Below are positions 18,877 to 26,389 of a stretch of 28,346 nucleotides of DNA, in pieces. Origin of the DNA: Bacillota bacterium (GTDB lineage: Bacteria; Bacillota; Clostridia; DSM-8532). The notes under the pieces were generated by a model. That model worked only from the letters and a program-made list of their open reading frames with translations, had not been told where the DNA came from and did no database searches. The stretch covers positions 1 to 28,346 of the forward strand of contig JAEXRM010000207.1 of NCBI GenBank assembly GCA_023440865.1, in the 5' to 3' direction. The translations under genes were made by a program, and so were the position numbers. Position 1 is the first letter of the stretch; every line of letters begins with the position of its first letter.

Positions 18877-19317
18877 TCAAATCACCTCTGCCTTTCCTCC
18901 TGCGGCTTCGATCTTCCCGGCGGCGGACGCGGTGAACCGCGCGGCCTTGACGGTCAGCTTCTTCGAAAGTTCTCCGTTGCCCAGCACGACAATGCCGTCC
19001 TGGATCTTCTTGATGACGCCTTCCGCCTTGAGCAGCTCGGCGGTCACCTCGGTGCCGTTCTCGAAACGCTCGAGATCGGACACCTTCACCTCGGCATACA
19101 CCTTGGCGAATTCGTAGTTGTTGAAACCGCGCTTGGGGATGCGGCGGTACAGGGGCATCTGGCCGCCTTCGAAACCGGGGCGGACACCGCCGCCGGCACG
19201 GGCGTTCTGACCCTTGTGGCCCTTGCCGCCGGTCTTGCCGTTTCCGGAACCATGACCGCGGCCCTTGCGCTTGGGAGCCTGGCGGGGTGCGCCCGGCTGC
19301 AATTCAAACAGATTCAT
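18877..19317 (-). CDS. rplO: 50S ribosomal protein L15 (uL15)
   Basis: uL15 is a late-assembly large-subunit protein. The 146-residue protein has the expected long Gly/Arg/Lys-rich N-terminal arm (APRQAPKRKGRGHGSGNGKT, then GGKGHKGQNARAGGGVRPGF) and a globular C-terminal half ending AAGGKAEVI. MNLFELQP is the conserved start and has a strong GGGAGG upstream, so the in-frame extension is rejected. It lies between rpmD and secY. Confidence 0.98.
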   Translation of the reverse strand: MNLFELQPGAPRQAPKRKGRGHGSGNGKTGGKGHKGQNARAGGGVRPGFEGGQMPLYRRIPKRGFNNYEFAKVYAEVKVSDLERFENGTEVTAELLKAEGVIKKIQDGIVVLGNGELSKKLTVKAARFTASAAGKIEAAGGKAEVI

Positions 19318-19333
19318 GGGGTACACCTCCCTA

Positions 19334-19513
19334 TCAGTTCTCTTCGACCGAGACAAGGTGCGAAACCTTGCTGATCATGCCGCGGATCTGGACATTGTCC
19401 TGCTGCTCGACCACCTGGCCGATTTTTCGCAGGCCGAGGGCGGCAATGGTCGCCTTCTGCTTCTCGAGTACCTTGCAGGTGCTCTTGACCAACTTGATCT
19501 TCAACGTGCCCAT
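19334..19513 (-). CDS. rpmD: 50S ribosomal protein L30 (uL30)
   Basis: uL30 is a small large-subunit protein. Translating the gap between rpsE and rplO gives 59 residues: MGTLKIKLVKSTCKVLEKQK, then TIAALGLRKIGQVVEQQDN and a conserved middle ending in HLVSVEEN. The family marks are the KLVKS start, GLRKI, and a final strand. GGAGG lies before the ATG, 9 nt after the rpsE stop. It is easily missed because of its size. Confidence 0.97.
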   Translation of the reverse strand: MGTLKIKLVKSTCKVLEKQKATIAALGLRKIGQVVEQQDNVQIRGMISKVSHLVSVEEN

Positions 19514-19522
19514 GTTGCCTCC

Positions 19523-20023
19523 TCAGCCCAGAATTTCCTCGACGGACTTGCCGCGCAGCTTGGCGATCTGTTCGACCGTGCGGAGCTGGGCGAGGCCTTC
19601 GATGGTCGCGCGCACCATGTTGGTCGGGTTGTTGGACCCGATCGACTTGGTGGTGATGTCGTGAATGCCCGCGAGCTCGAGCACGGCACGGACGGGGCCG
19701 CCCGCGATGACGCCGGTGCCCTCGGGAGCCGGACGCAGCAGGACCTGGCCGGCGCCGAAGATGCCGGTCGATTCGTGCGGGATCGTGGTGCCGGTGGTCG
19801 GCACCTTGATGAGGTTCTTCTTCGCGTCCTCGATGCCCTTGCGGATGGCATTCGGGATTTCGGCGGCCTTGCCGGAACCAACGCCCACATGGCCGTTTTC
19901 ATCGCCGATGACGACGAGCGCTGCGAAGCGGAAATTGCGGCCACCCTTGACAACCTTGGTCACGCGGCCGATGTTGACGACCTTTTCCTTGAGGTCGAGT
20001 GTGCTGGCATCAATCTTCTGCAA
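19523..20023 (-). CDS. rpsE: 30S ribosomal protein S5 (uS5)
   Basis: uS5 guards decoding accuracy and mRNA entry. The 166-residue protein has an N-terminal double-stranded-RNA-binding fold (LKEKVVNIGRVTKVVKGGRN, then FRFAALVVIGDENGHVGVG) and the C-terminal domain with GTGVIAGGPVRAVLELAGI and SNNPTNMVRATIEGL. The spectinomycin loop around KVVKGGRN is ordinary. It lies between rplR and rpmD. Confidence 0.98.
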   Translation of the reverse strand: MQKIDASTLDLKEKVVNIGRVTKVVKGGRNFRFAALVVIGDENGHVGVGSGKAAEIPNAIRKGIEDAKKNLIKVPTTGTTIPHESTGIFGAGQVLLRPAPEGTGVIAGGPVRAVLELAGIHDITTKSIGSNNPTNMVRATIEGLAQLRTVEQIAKLRGKSVEEILG

Positions 20024-20047
20024 GTTGTTCCCCTCCTTTGCTGCGGC

Positions 20048-20416
20048 TTAAAACTCGAGGCCGGCTTCACGAGCGCCGTCCGCGAGTTCCTTCACCCTGC
20101 CGTGATAGAGGTAGCCGCCGCGATCGAAAACGACCTGCGAGATACCCTTCTGCTTTGCCTTTTCCGCAACGAGCTTGCCGACGGCCTTGGCCGCGTCCTT
20201 GTTGCCGGTGTAGCCCACCGTGCCCTTGATCGCCTCGTCGAGGGTGGAAGCCGCCACAAGGGTGGTTCCCGCCACGTCGTCGATGATCTGCGCGTAGATG
20301 TGCCGTGCGCTTCTGAAAACAGCCAGTCTCGGTCTTGCGGACGTGCCGGAGATCTTCTTGCGGACCCGCACGTGCTTGCGAAGACGGACCTTTTTCCTGT
20401 CAACGATCTTAATCAT
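20048..20416 (-). CDS. rplR: 50S ribosomal protein L18 (uL18)
   Basis: uL18 binds 5S rRNA with L5 and anchors it to the central protuberance. The 122-residue protein has a basic N-terminus (KKVRLRKHVRVRKKISGT), RPRLAVFRSARHIYAQIIDD, and the end FDRGGYLYHGRVKELADGAR, all standard. It lies 19 nt after rplF and 24 nt before rpsE. Confidence 0.98.
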   Translation of the reverse strand: MIKIVDRKKVRLRKHVRVRKKISGTSARPRLAVFRSARHIYAQIIDDVAGTTLVAASTLDEAIKGTVGYTGNKDAAKAVGKLVAEKAKQKGISQVVFDRGGYLYHGRVKELADGAREAGLEF

Positions 20417-20435
20417 CGCTTACCTGCTCCCTTCC

Positions 20436-20984
20436 TTACTTCTTGCCCTTGCCGCCGGGCTTGCCTTCCTTGCGGATGCTGGCCTCACCGGAGTAGCGGA
20501 TGCCCTCGCCCTTGTAGGGTTCCGGCGGGCGCTTCTCGCGGATCTGGGCCGCGATTTCGCCGACGAGCTGCTTGTCCGCGCCGCGGACAATCACCTTGTC
20601 CTGGGAGGGAACATCGAAGGTGATGCCGGCAGGCTCTTCCATCTCAACGGGATGGGAGTAGCCCAGGGTGAGCATCAGCTTCTTGCCCTGCTTCTGGGCC
20701 CTGTAGCCGACGCCGACGACGTCGAGGCTCTTTTCGAAGCCCTTGGAGACGCCGTTGACCATGTTGGCAAGCAGAGCGCGGGTCAGGCCATGCAGGGCGC
20801 GGTTTTCCTTTTCGTCATTCGGGCGCTTGACCAGAACGGTCGCGCCTTCCTTTTCGAGCTGCATGTTCTTGTGGAACGTCTGGGTGAGGGTGCCCTTCGG
20901 GCCCTTCACGGTGACAGTCTGGCCGTCGATCTTGATGTCGACGCCCGCCGGGATTTCCACCGGCATTCTTCCGATACGAGACAT
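20436..20984 (-). CDS. rplF: 50S ribosomal protein L6 (uL6)
   Basis: uL6 sits near the GTPase-associated centre. The 182-residue protein has two repeats of the L6 fold: the first starts MSRIGRMPVEIPAGVDIKID, the second holds GVGYRAQKQGKKLMLTLGYS. The signature PPEPYKGEGIRYSGE comes near the end, with a Lys/Gly-rich tail. It follows rpsH after a 103-bp spacer that holds hairpins. Confidence 0.98.
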   Translation of the reverse strand: MSRIGRMPVEIPAGVDIKIDGQTVTVKGPKGTLTQTFHKNMQLEKEGATVLVKRPNDEKENRALHGLTRALLANMVNGVSKGFEKSLDVVGVGYRAQKQGKKLMLTLGYSHPVEMEEPAGITFDVPSQDKVIVRGADKQLVGEIAAQIREKRPPEPYKGEGIRYSGEASIRKEGKPGGKGKK

Positions 20985-21087
20985 GTTTTCCCTCCAGTCC
21001 TTAGATTGCGGATGACGGCATCTGCGCCATCATCCTTTTCAGAACTCTCCCCCGCTGATGCGGGTCGTGTTCCAGCCTTGCGGCTTC
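20985..21087 (-). other. rpsH-rplF spacer with two hairpins
   Basis: The minus-strand RNA can form a 10-bp stem, GGATGATGGC with GCCGTCATCC (one G-U pair, 6-nt loop, 21010-21035). A second stem, CCCGC/GCGGG with a 4-nt loop, lies at about 21050-21063. The plus strand would carry a C-A mismatch in the first stem, which points to the sense mRNA as the folded form. Confidence 0.6.
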
Positions 21088-21486
21088 TTACCAGACAAAG
21101 GCGAGCACTTCGCCGCCGATGCCGAGCTTGCGGGCCTGCTTGTCGGTCATGATTCCCTTGGAGGTGGAAACAATCGCGATGCCGAGTCCGCCCAGGACGC
21201 GGGGCATTTCTTCCTTGCCGGCGTACACACGCAGGCCGGGCTTGGAAATGCGCTTGATCCCGGTGATGATGTTTTTCTTGTTTTCGACGTACTTGAGGGT
21301 GATGCGGATCATCCCCTGCTTGTCGTCGGCGACTTCGGAGAAGTCGCGGATGTAGCCTTCCTCGAGCAGAATGGCCGCAATCTGCTTCTTGAGATTGGAA
21401 GCCGGCACGTCCACGGTTTCGTGACGGGACGTTGCCGCATTGCGGATTCGGGTGAGCATATCTGCAATCACGTCGGTAGCTTGCAT
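21088..21486 (-). CDS. rpsH: 30S ribosomal protein S8 (uS8)
   Basis: uS8 binds the central domain of 16S rRNA and, in E. coli, represses the spc operon. The 132-residue protein has the family start DVIADMLTRIRNAATSRHET and the end GIAIVSTSKGIMTDKQARKL, then GGEVLAFVW. It follows rpsN closely. Confidence 0.98.
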   Translation of the reverse strand: MQATDVIADMLTRIRNAATSRHETVDVPASNLKKQIAAILLEEGYIRDFSEVADDKQGMIRITLKYVENKKNIITGIKRISKPGLRVYAGKEEMPRVLGGLGIAIVSTSKGIMTDKQARKLGIGGEVLAFVW

Positions 21487-21511
21487 GGATTCGGACCTCC
21501 TTTCGCGTTGT

Positions 21512-21697
21512 TTACCAGCTGGCCTTCTTCACGCCGGGAATCTGTCCCTTGTACGCCAGGTCACGGAAGCACAGACGGCAGATGCCGAACTTGCGCATGT
21601 AGGCGTGGGGGCGGCCACAGAGTTTGCAGCGGTTGTAAGCGCGAGTGCTGAACTTCGGCTTCTTCAGCTGCTTGAGTTTCATCGATAACTTCGCCAT
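21512..21697 (-). CDS. rpsN: 30S ribosomal protein S14, zinc type (uS14)
   Basis: uS14 helps shape the head of the small subunit. This is the short zinc-binding form with 61 residues and four ligands, Cys24, Cys27, Cys40 and Cys43, in CKLCGRPHAYMRKFGICRLC. The end AYKGQIPGVKKASW is typical. The rplE stop codon overlaps its ribosome-binding site (TAAGGAGG), so the two genes are tightly coupled. Confidence 0.98.
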   Translation of the reverse strand: MAKLSMKLKQLKKPKFSTRAYNRCKLCGRPHAYMRKFGICRLCFRDLAYKGQIPGVKKASW

Positions 21698-21707
21698 CGT
21701 ATCCTCC

Positions 21708-22250
21708 TTAGCCCTTCACGAACGGCATGCCCAGCAGCGTGAGCAGCTCCTTGGCTTCCTCGTCGGTGGCGGCGGTCGTCACGAACGTGATGTCCATGCC
21801 GCGCACCTTGTCGACCTTCTCAATGTCGATTTCCGGGAAAATCAGCTGCTCCTTGACGCCCATGGAGAAGTTGCCGCGGCCGTCGAAGGAATCGGCGCCC
21901 ACGCCGCGGAAGTCGCGGACACGGGGAAGGGCGATGTTGAAGAGCTTGTCCACAAACTCGTACATGCGGTTGCCACGCAGGGTGACCTTGACGCCGATGT
22001 TCATGCCTTCACGCAGCTTGAACGCGGCGACAGACTGCTTCGCCTTGGTGATGACCGGCTTCTGGCCGGTGATGGTGGCGATTTCCGCCGCCGCGACCTC
22101 AATGGCCTTGGGATTGTCCTTGACATCCCCGCAACCCGTATTGAGGACGACCTTGACGAGCCTGGGCGTCTGCATCTTGCTCCCGAACTTGAACTTTTCC
22201 TGGAGCGCCGGAGCGACGTCCTTGTTGTATTTGTCCAATAATCTCGGCAT
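21708..22250 (-). CDS. rplE: 50S ribosomal protein L5 (uL5)
   Basis: uL5 binds 5S rRNA and touches P-site tRNA. The 180-residue protein has KVVLNTGCGDVKDNPKAIEV, TGQKPVITKAKQSVAAFKLR and the end VTTAATDEEAKELLTLLGMP. The invariant MGVKEQLIFPEIDIEKVD block is present near residue 130. It lies between rplX and rpsN. Confidence 0.98.
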   Translation of the reverse strand: MPRLLDKYNKDVAPALQEKFKFGSKMQTPRLVKVVLNTGCGDVKDNPKAIEVAAAEIATITGQKPVITKAKQSVAAFKLREGMNIGVKVTLRGNRMYEFVDKLFNIALPRVRDFRGVGADSFDGRGNFSMGVKEQLIFPEIDIEKVDKVRGMDITFVTTAATDEEAKELLTLLGMPFVKG

Positions 22251-22270
22251 GTCCCGTCAACCTCCTCCGG

Positions 22271-22621
22271 TTACTCTTTCTCGCCGATCACGTCGATCGT
22301 CTCGCCGCACTTCTTGCAGACGCGGGCCTTGGCGCCGCTGTCCAGGAACTTGTGGCCGACCTTCGTGGGCTTGTTGCACTTGCTGCAGATGAGCATGACC
22401 TTCGATGCGTTGATCGGGGACTCCTGGTGGACCAGACCGCCCTGACGCATGCCCTGCTTCGGCTTGACGTGCTTGGTGACGATGTTGACGCCCTCAACGA
22501 GGACCTTGTTTTCCTTCGGGTCTTCGGAGGGAGAGACCGACATGACCTTTCCCTTCTTGCCGCCGTCCTTGCCGTTGAGCACATAGACGGTGTCGCCCTT
22601 TTTCACATGAACCTTTGCCAT
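22271..22621 (-). CDS. rplX: 50S ribosomal protein L24 (uL24) with zinc ribbon
   Basis: uL24 starts large-subunit assembly and lies at the peptide exit. The 116-residue protein has the N-terminal KOW fold (VHVKKGDTVYVLNGKDGGKK) and VEGVNIVTKHVKP. The C-terminal part carries Cys79, Cys82, Cys102 and Cys105, a probable zinc ribbon. Many bacteria keep these cysteines, others have lost them. It lies between rplN and rplE. Confidence 0.97.
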   Translation of the reverse strand: MAKVHVKKGDTVYVLNGKDGGKKGKVMSVSPSEDPKENKVLVEGVNIVTKHVKPKQGMRQGGLVHQESPINASKVMLICSKCNKPTKVGHKFLDSGAKARVCKKCGETIDVIGEKE

Positions 22622-22637
22622 CTTCGTCGGCCTCCTC

Positions 22638-23006
22638 TCACAGCACTTCGGGAGCGAGAGAAATGATCTTCATGTAATCCTTCTCGCGCAGTTCCCTGGC
22701 CACGGGCCCGAAGATACGGGTCCCCTTCGGGTTTCCATCGTCCTTGATGATGACGGCCGCATTCTCGTCAAAACGGATGGTGGAGCCGTCCGGGCGCTTG
22801 AGGCCCTTGACGGAACGCACGATGACGGCCTTGACGACCTCACCCTTTTTGACAACACCGCCGGGTGTTGCATTTTTGACCGAGCAGACAATCACGTCGC
22901 CGATGTTGGCGTACTTGCGCTTGGAGCCGCCCAGCACCTTGATGCAGAACAGTTCCTTGGCGCCCGTGTTGTCGGCCGACTTGAGATAGGTTTGCATCTG
23001 TACCAT
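22638..23006 (-). CDS. rplN: 50S ribosomal protein L14 (uL14)
   Basis: uL14 lies at the subunit interface and contacts L19 and the small subunit; the silencing factor RsfS binds here. The 122-residue protein starts with the family form MVQMQTYLKSADNTGAKELF and has FDENAAVIIKDDGNPKGTRI and GPVARELREKDYMKIISLAP. GGGAGG precedes the ATG. It follows rpsQ by 15 nt. Confidence 0.98.
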   Translation of the reverse strand: MVQMQTYLKSADNTGAKELFCIKVLGGSKRKYANIGDVIVCSVKNATPGGVVKKGEVVKAVIVRSVKGLKRPDGSTIRFDENAAVIIKDDGNPKGTRIFGPVARELREKDYMKIISLAPEVL

Positions 23007-23021
23007 CTGTAGCCGCCTCCC

Positions 23022-23282
23022 TTACTTCGCCTTCTCGACAATCGAAACCAGTCTCCAGCGCTTGTCCTTGCTGAGCGGACGGGTTTCCATGACCTCGACG
23101 CGGTCGCCGACGCCGCACTCATTGTTTTCGTCGTGCGCCTTGAGCGTATAGGTACGCTTCATGATCTTCTTGTACAGGGGGTGAACCACCCTGTCCTCGA
23201 TCGCGACGACGATCGTCTTGTCCATCTTATCGCTGACGACCCGGCCAACGCGGGTCTTTCTCAATGCTCTTGTTTCAGCCAC
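23022..23282 (-). CDS. rpsQ: 30S ribosomal protein S17 (uS17)
   Basis: uS17 binds the 5' domain of 16S rRNA early in assembly. The 86-residue OB-fold protein reads RVGRVVSDKMDKTIVVAIED, then HPLYKKIMKRTYTLKAHDEN and GDRVEVMETRPLSKDKRW, all typical. It stands between rpmC and rplN. Confidence 0.98.
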   Translation of the reverse strand: MAETRALRKTRVGRVVSDKMDKTIVVAIEDRVVHPLYKKIMKRTYTLKAHDENNECGVGDRVEVMETRPLSKDKRWRLVSIVEKAK

Positions 23283-23324
23283 GCGGAACGAACCTCCTTC
23301 CGATTTTGAAGCGGACTTGCCGCA

Positions 23325-23534
23325 TTACCTCTTGATCCCGATTTCCTGCTCGCGGATGAGGGTCTTGACCACCGCGATGTTCTTCTTGACGGTCTTGAGC
23401 TTCATCGGGTTGTCAAGCTGGCTCGTCGCGTGCTGAAAACGCAGTTTGAACAGCTCGGCCTTGAGGGCGGAAAGCTCCTCGACCAGTTCATCGCGGTTCT
23501 TTTCTCTCAGGGCGCTCAATTCAGTCGACTTCAT
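23325..23534 (-). CDS. rpmC: 50S ribosomal protein L29 (uL29)
   Basis: uL29 is a two-helix protein at the peptide exit. The 69-residue protein reads MKSTELSALREKNRDELVEE then LKAELFKLRFQHATSQLDN, with a Lys-rich second helix. The ATG chosen has GGTGGAG just upstream; a GTG three codons earlier is also in frame and cannot be excluded. The gene overlaps the end of rplP by 14 nt. Confidence 0.96.
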   Translation of the reverse strand: MKSTELSALREKNRDELVEELSALKAELFKLRFQHATSQLDNPMKLKTVKKNIAVVKTLIREQEIGIKR

Positions 23535-23958
23535 TCTCTCCACCTACCTCTTCACTCCGTGCCACAACCTTGCACTTCAGGGGCAGCTTGTGCATGGCCA
23601 GACGGAGCGCCTCGCGTGCTACGTCTTCCGACACACCGGCAATCTCGAACATCACGCGGCCCGGCTTGACGACCGCGACCCAGTATTCGGGCGATCCCTT
23701 GCCGGAACCCATTCGGGTTTCAGCCGGCTTCTTGGTGACCGGCTTGTCGGGGAAGATCTTGATCCAGACCTGGCCGCCGCGCTTGATGAAACGGGTCATC
23801 GCGATACGGGCGGATTCGATCTGGTTGCTGGTGACCCATGCGGGCTCGGTGGCCATGAGGCCGTACTCGCCGTGGGAAACGGTGTTGCCGCGGGTGGCGA
23901 CGCCGGTCATGCGACCACGGTGCACCCTTCTGTATTTGACTCGCTTCGGCATCAACAT
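23521..23958 (-). CDS. rplP: 50S ribosomal protein L16 (uL16)
   Basis: uL16 joins late, near the A site and peptidyl-transferase centre. The 145-residue protein has MPKRVKYRRVHRGRMTGVAT after a two-residue lead, then EYGLMATEPAWVTSNQIESA and GSGKGSPEYWVAVVKPGRVM. The first ATG lies one base after the rpsC stop, with GGGGGAG at good spacing. A second ATG two codons on is possible. The upstream open frame is not needed. Confidence 0.97.
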   Translation of the reverse strand: MLMPKRVKYRRVHRGRMTGVATRGNTVSHGEYGLMATEPAWVTSNQIESARIAMTRFIKRGGQVWIKIFPDKPVTKKPAETRMGSGKGSPEYWVAVVKPGRVMFEIAGVSEDVAREALRLAMHKLPLKCKVVARSEEVGGENEVD

Positions 23959-23959
23959 A

Positions 23960-24625
23960 TTACTTGTCTCCCCCTTCCCTCGATTCCTTCTTCTTCGTGG
24001 GAAGTACCTCGCCCTTGTAGATCCAGACCTTGCAGCCGATCTTGCCGTACGTGGTGCTCGCTTCGGCAAAGCCGTAGTCGATGTCCGCGCGCAGCGTCTG
24101 GAGCGGGATGGTGCCCTCGTGGTAGTGTTCCTCGCGGGCGATTTCGGCGCCGCCGAGACGGCCGGAGCAGTTGGTCTTGATGCCCTTGGCGCCGAACTTC
24201 AGCGCGCGGGTCATCACCTGCTTCATGGCGCGACGGAACGAGGTGCGCTTCTCGAGCTGGGCGGCGATGTTCTCGGCCACAAGCTGCGCGCACTGGTCGG
24301 GCTGGCGGATCTCGGTGATGTTCAGCAGCACGCTCTTGCCGGTCATCTTCTCGAGCTCCTTGCGGAGGGCCTCGATGCCCGCGCCCTGGCGGCCGATCAC
24401 GATGCCGGGCTTCGCCGTGTGGATGTTCATCTTGATCTTGTTCGCGGCGCGCTCGATTTCAATGCGGGCGATGCCGGCGGCGAAGAGCTTTTCCTTGACA
24501 TACTTGCGGAGCTTGACGTCCTCGACGAGGTAGTTGCTGAACTCCTTGGAGCCGGCGTACCACTTCGTGTCCCAATCCTTGATGATGCCAATGCGCAGCC
24601 CGTGCGGGTTGACTTTCTGACCCAT
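23960..24625 (-). CDS. rpsC: 30S ribosomal protein S3 (uS3)
   Basis: uS3 lies at the mRNA entry tunnel and takes part in helicase activity. The 221-residue protein starts MGQKVNPHGLRIGIIKDWDT. It has the KH RNA-binding domain (IVIGRQGAGIEALRKELEKM at about 75-95) and the C-terminal block GAKGIKTNCSGRLGGAEIAR. The end is a charged tail. It stands between rplV and rplP. Confidence 0.98.
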   Translation of the reverse strand: MGQKVNPHGLRIGIIKDWDTKWYAGSKEFSNYLVEDVKLRKYVKEKLFAAGIARIEIERAANKIKMNIHTAKPGIVIGRQGAGIEALRKELEKMTGKSVLLNITEIRQPDQCAQLVAENIAAQLEKRTSFRRAMKQVMTRALKFGAKGIKTNCSGRLGGAEIAREEHYHEGTIPLQTLRADIDYGFAEASTTYGKIGCKVWIYKGEVLPTKKKESREGGDK

Positions 24626-24635
24626 ACCTTCCTCC

Positions 24636-25112
24636 TTACGCCCTTTCCTTCAGCACCAGCGTCAAGTGGCTGGTCCTCTTGCGGATGTGGAACGCCCGGC
24701 CCTGGGCGCGCGGCATGACGCGCTTCATCGTGGGGCCCTGCTCCGCAAACGCTTCGGCCACGAACAGCTTGTCGCGGTTGAGGCCGTTGTTGTTGACGGC
24801 GTTGGCTTCTGCCGACTTCAGGAGCTTGATGAGGATTTCGGAGGCATTGCGGGGCGAGTAGGTCAGAATGGCCGTCGCCTCGTCGATGCCCTTGTCGCGG
24901 ATGGTGTCGAGCACGAGCTTCGCCTTGCGGCTGGAAACACGGGCGTGCATCACCACGGCGCGACCTTCGTCCTTGCCGATGCCCAGAACCTTCTTCTCCT
25001 TCTTCGTCAGAATCGGGAGTTTTTTGGACTTCGGCTGATCCTTGCCATATTGTTCGAGGAGCTCCGCTTTTTTCGCGAGGAGCTCATCCTTCGACATTGC
25101 TTTCCTGCCCAA
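24636..25112 (-). CDS. rplV: 50S ribosomal protein L22 (uL22) with N-terminal extension, TTG start
   Basis: uL22 has a globular part near the exit and a loop that lines the peptide tunnel, the site of some macrolide resistance changes. The conserved protein begins near residue 50 (GRAVVMHARVSSRKAKLVLD) and ends with KRVMPRAQGRAFHIRKRTSH. Before it are about 49 extra residues, Lys/Glu/Leu-rich and probably helical (SKDELLAKKAELLEQYGKDQ). AAGGAGG lies 7 nt before a TTG, giving 158 residues; an ATG five codons later has only a weak site. Typical length is about 110. Confidence 0.93.
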   Translation of the reverse strand: MGRKAMSKDELLAKKAELLEQYGKDQPKSKKLPILTKKEKKVLGIGKDEGRAVVMHARVSSRKAKLVLDTIRDKGIDEATAILTYSPRNASEILIKLLKSAEANAVNNNGLNRDKLFVAEAFAEQGPTMKRVMPRAQGRAFHIRKRTSHLTLVLKERA

Positions 25113-25143
25113 GAGTATTCCTCCTTCCAAAACCCGGTGCGCC

Positions 25144-25425
25144 TCAGCGCTTCTTGGTGCTCTTCTCGTTCTTGCCGTGACCGCGGTAGGTGCGGGTGGG
25201 GGCGAACTCGCCGAGCTTGTGTCCGACCATGTCCTCGCTGATGTAGACGGGCACGTGCTTGCGTCCGTCGTGGACGGCAACCGTATGTCCGACAAACTGC
25301 GGGAAGATGGTGGAGGAGCGGGACCAGGTCTTCAGGACCTTCTTCTCGTTCCTGGTGTTCATGTCCTCAATCTTCTTCAGAAGCCCTTCGAGAACGTAAG
25401 GCCCTTTCTTCAACGATCTGCTCAC
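25144..25425 (-). CDS. rpsS: 30S ribosomal protein S19 (uS19)
   Basis: uS19 pairs with S13 in the head of the small subunit. The 93-residue protein has the family start SRSLKKGPYVLEGLLKKIED, then VLKTWSRSSTIFPQFVGHTV and GHKLGEFAPTRTYRGHGKNE. It stands between rplB and rplV, as usual. Confidence 0.98.
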   Translation of the reverse strand: MSRSLKKGPYVLEGLLKKIEDMNTRNEKKVLKTWSRSSTIFPQFVGHTVAVHDGRKHVPVYISEDMVGHKLGEFAPTRTYRGHGKNEKSTKKR

Positions 25426-25449
25426 GGTGGAGACCTCCTCTCGCGCTGA

Positions 25450-26283
25450 TTACTTGTCGTTACGGCGCTTCACGATGAACTTGTTGCTCTGCTTGTTCTT
25501 CTTGCGGGTCTTGTAGCCGAGCGTCGGCTTGCCCCACGGGGTGACCGGGCTGGGCATGCCGATCGGCGAACGGCCTTCGCCACCACCGTGCGGGTGGTCG
25601 CAGGGGTTCATGACGACACCGCGGACGGTCGGGCGGATGCCCATCCAGCGCTTGCGGCCCGCCTTGCCGATCTTCACGTTCTCGTGCTCGAGGTTTCCGA
25701 CCTGGCCGATCGTCGCCTTGCAGCGCAGCATGATCTTGCGCATTTCGCCGGAAGGCAGGCGGACGAGGGCGTAACCGGCATCCTTGCCCATGAGCTGTGC
25801 CATGTTGCCGGCCGCGCGGACCAGCTGGCCGCCCTTGCCGGGCTTGAGCTCCAGGTTGTGGATGAGGGTGCCGACGGGGATGAGTTCCATCGGCAGGCAG
25901 TTGCCCGGCTTGATGTCGGCGCCTTGTCCGGACAGGATCGCGTCGCCGACCTTCAGGCCGTTCGGGGCGAGGATGTAGCGCTTCTCGCCATCGACATACT
26001 GCAGCAGGGCGATGTTGGCGGAACGGTTCGGATCGTACTCGATCGTGGCAACCTTCGCCGGAACGCCGTCCTTGTCGCGCTTGAAGTCGATGATGCGGTA
26101 CTTCTGACGGTTTCCGCCGCCCTTGTGGCGAACGGTGATGCGGCCGTAGCTGTTGCGGCCGGCCTTCTTCGAGAGAGGCGCGAGCAGGCTCTTCTCGGGC
26201 ACTGTCGTGGTGATCTCCTCGAAGGTGGAAACAGTCATGGTTCTTCTCGCAGGAGATGTCGGATTGTACTTCTTGGTCGGCAT
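25450..26283 (-). CDS. rplB: 50S ribosomal protein L2 (uL2)
   Basis: uL2 binds 23S rRNA next to the peptidyl-transferase centre and is needed for subunit joining. The 277-residue protein starts MPTKKYNPTSPARRTMTVST. It has the OB and SH3-like domains and the conserved VVMNPCDHPHGGGEGRSPIG, with the His studied in E. coli. The end is GYKTRKKNKQSNKFIVKRR. AAAGGAGTGG supports the ATG chosen; the in-frame upstream part is non-coding spacer. Confidence 0.98.
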   Translation of the reverse strand: MPTKKYNPTSPARRTMTVSTFEEITTTVPEKSLLAPLSKKAGRNSYGRITVRHKGGGNRQKYRIIDFKRDKDGVPAKVATIEYDPNRSANIALLQYVDGEKRYILAPNGLKVGDAILSGQGADIKPGNCLPMELIPVGTLIHNLELKPGKGGQLVRAAGNMAQLMGKDAGYALVRLPSGEMRKIMLRCKATIGQVGNLEHENVKIGKAGRKRWMGIRPTVRGVVMNPCDHPHGGGEGRSPIGMPSPVTPWGKPTLGYKTRKKNKQSNKFIVKRRNDK

Positions 26284-26389
26284 TGTCTTCCACTCCTTTA
26301 CTGAATCGGCCATCCCGTTGGCAGGCTGACTGTGGTTCCTATCGATCCGGGATGCCGACAATCAAACGGCGCAAGTCGTGCGTCGCAGG

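Noticed and set aside
17433..18935. Long plus-strand frame opposite secY (500 codons); similar ones opposite rpsE-rplR, rpsK-rpsM, map, rpoA and rplC
   Set aside because: All are antisense shadows of certain genes, rich in His, Arg, Asp and Gly, without ribosome-binding sites or domains.
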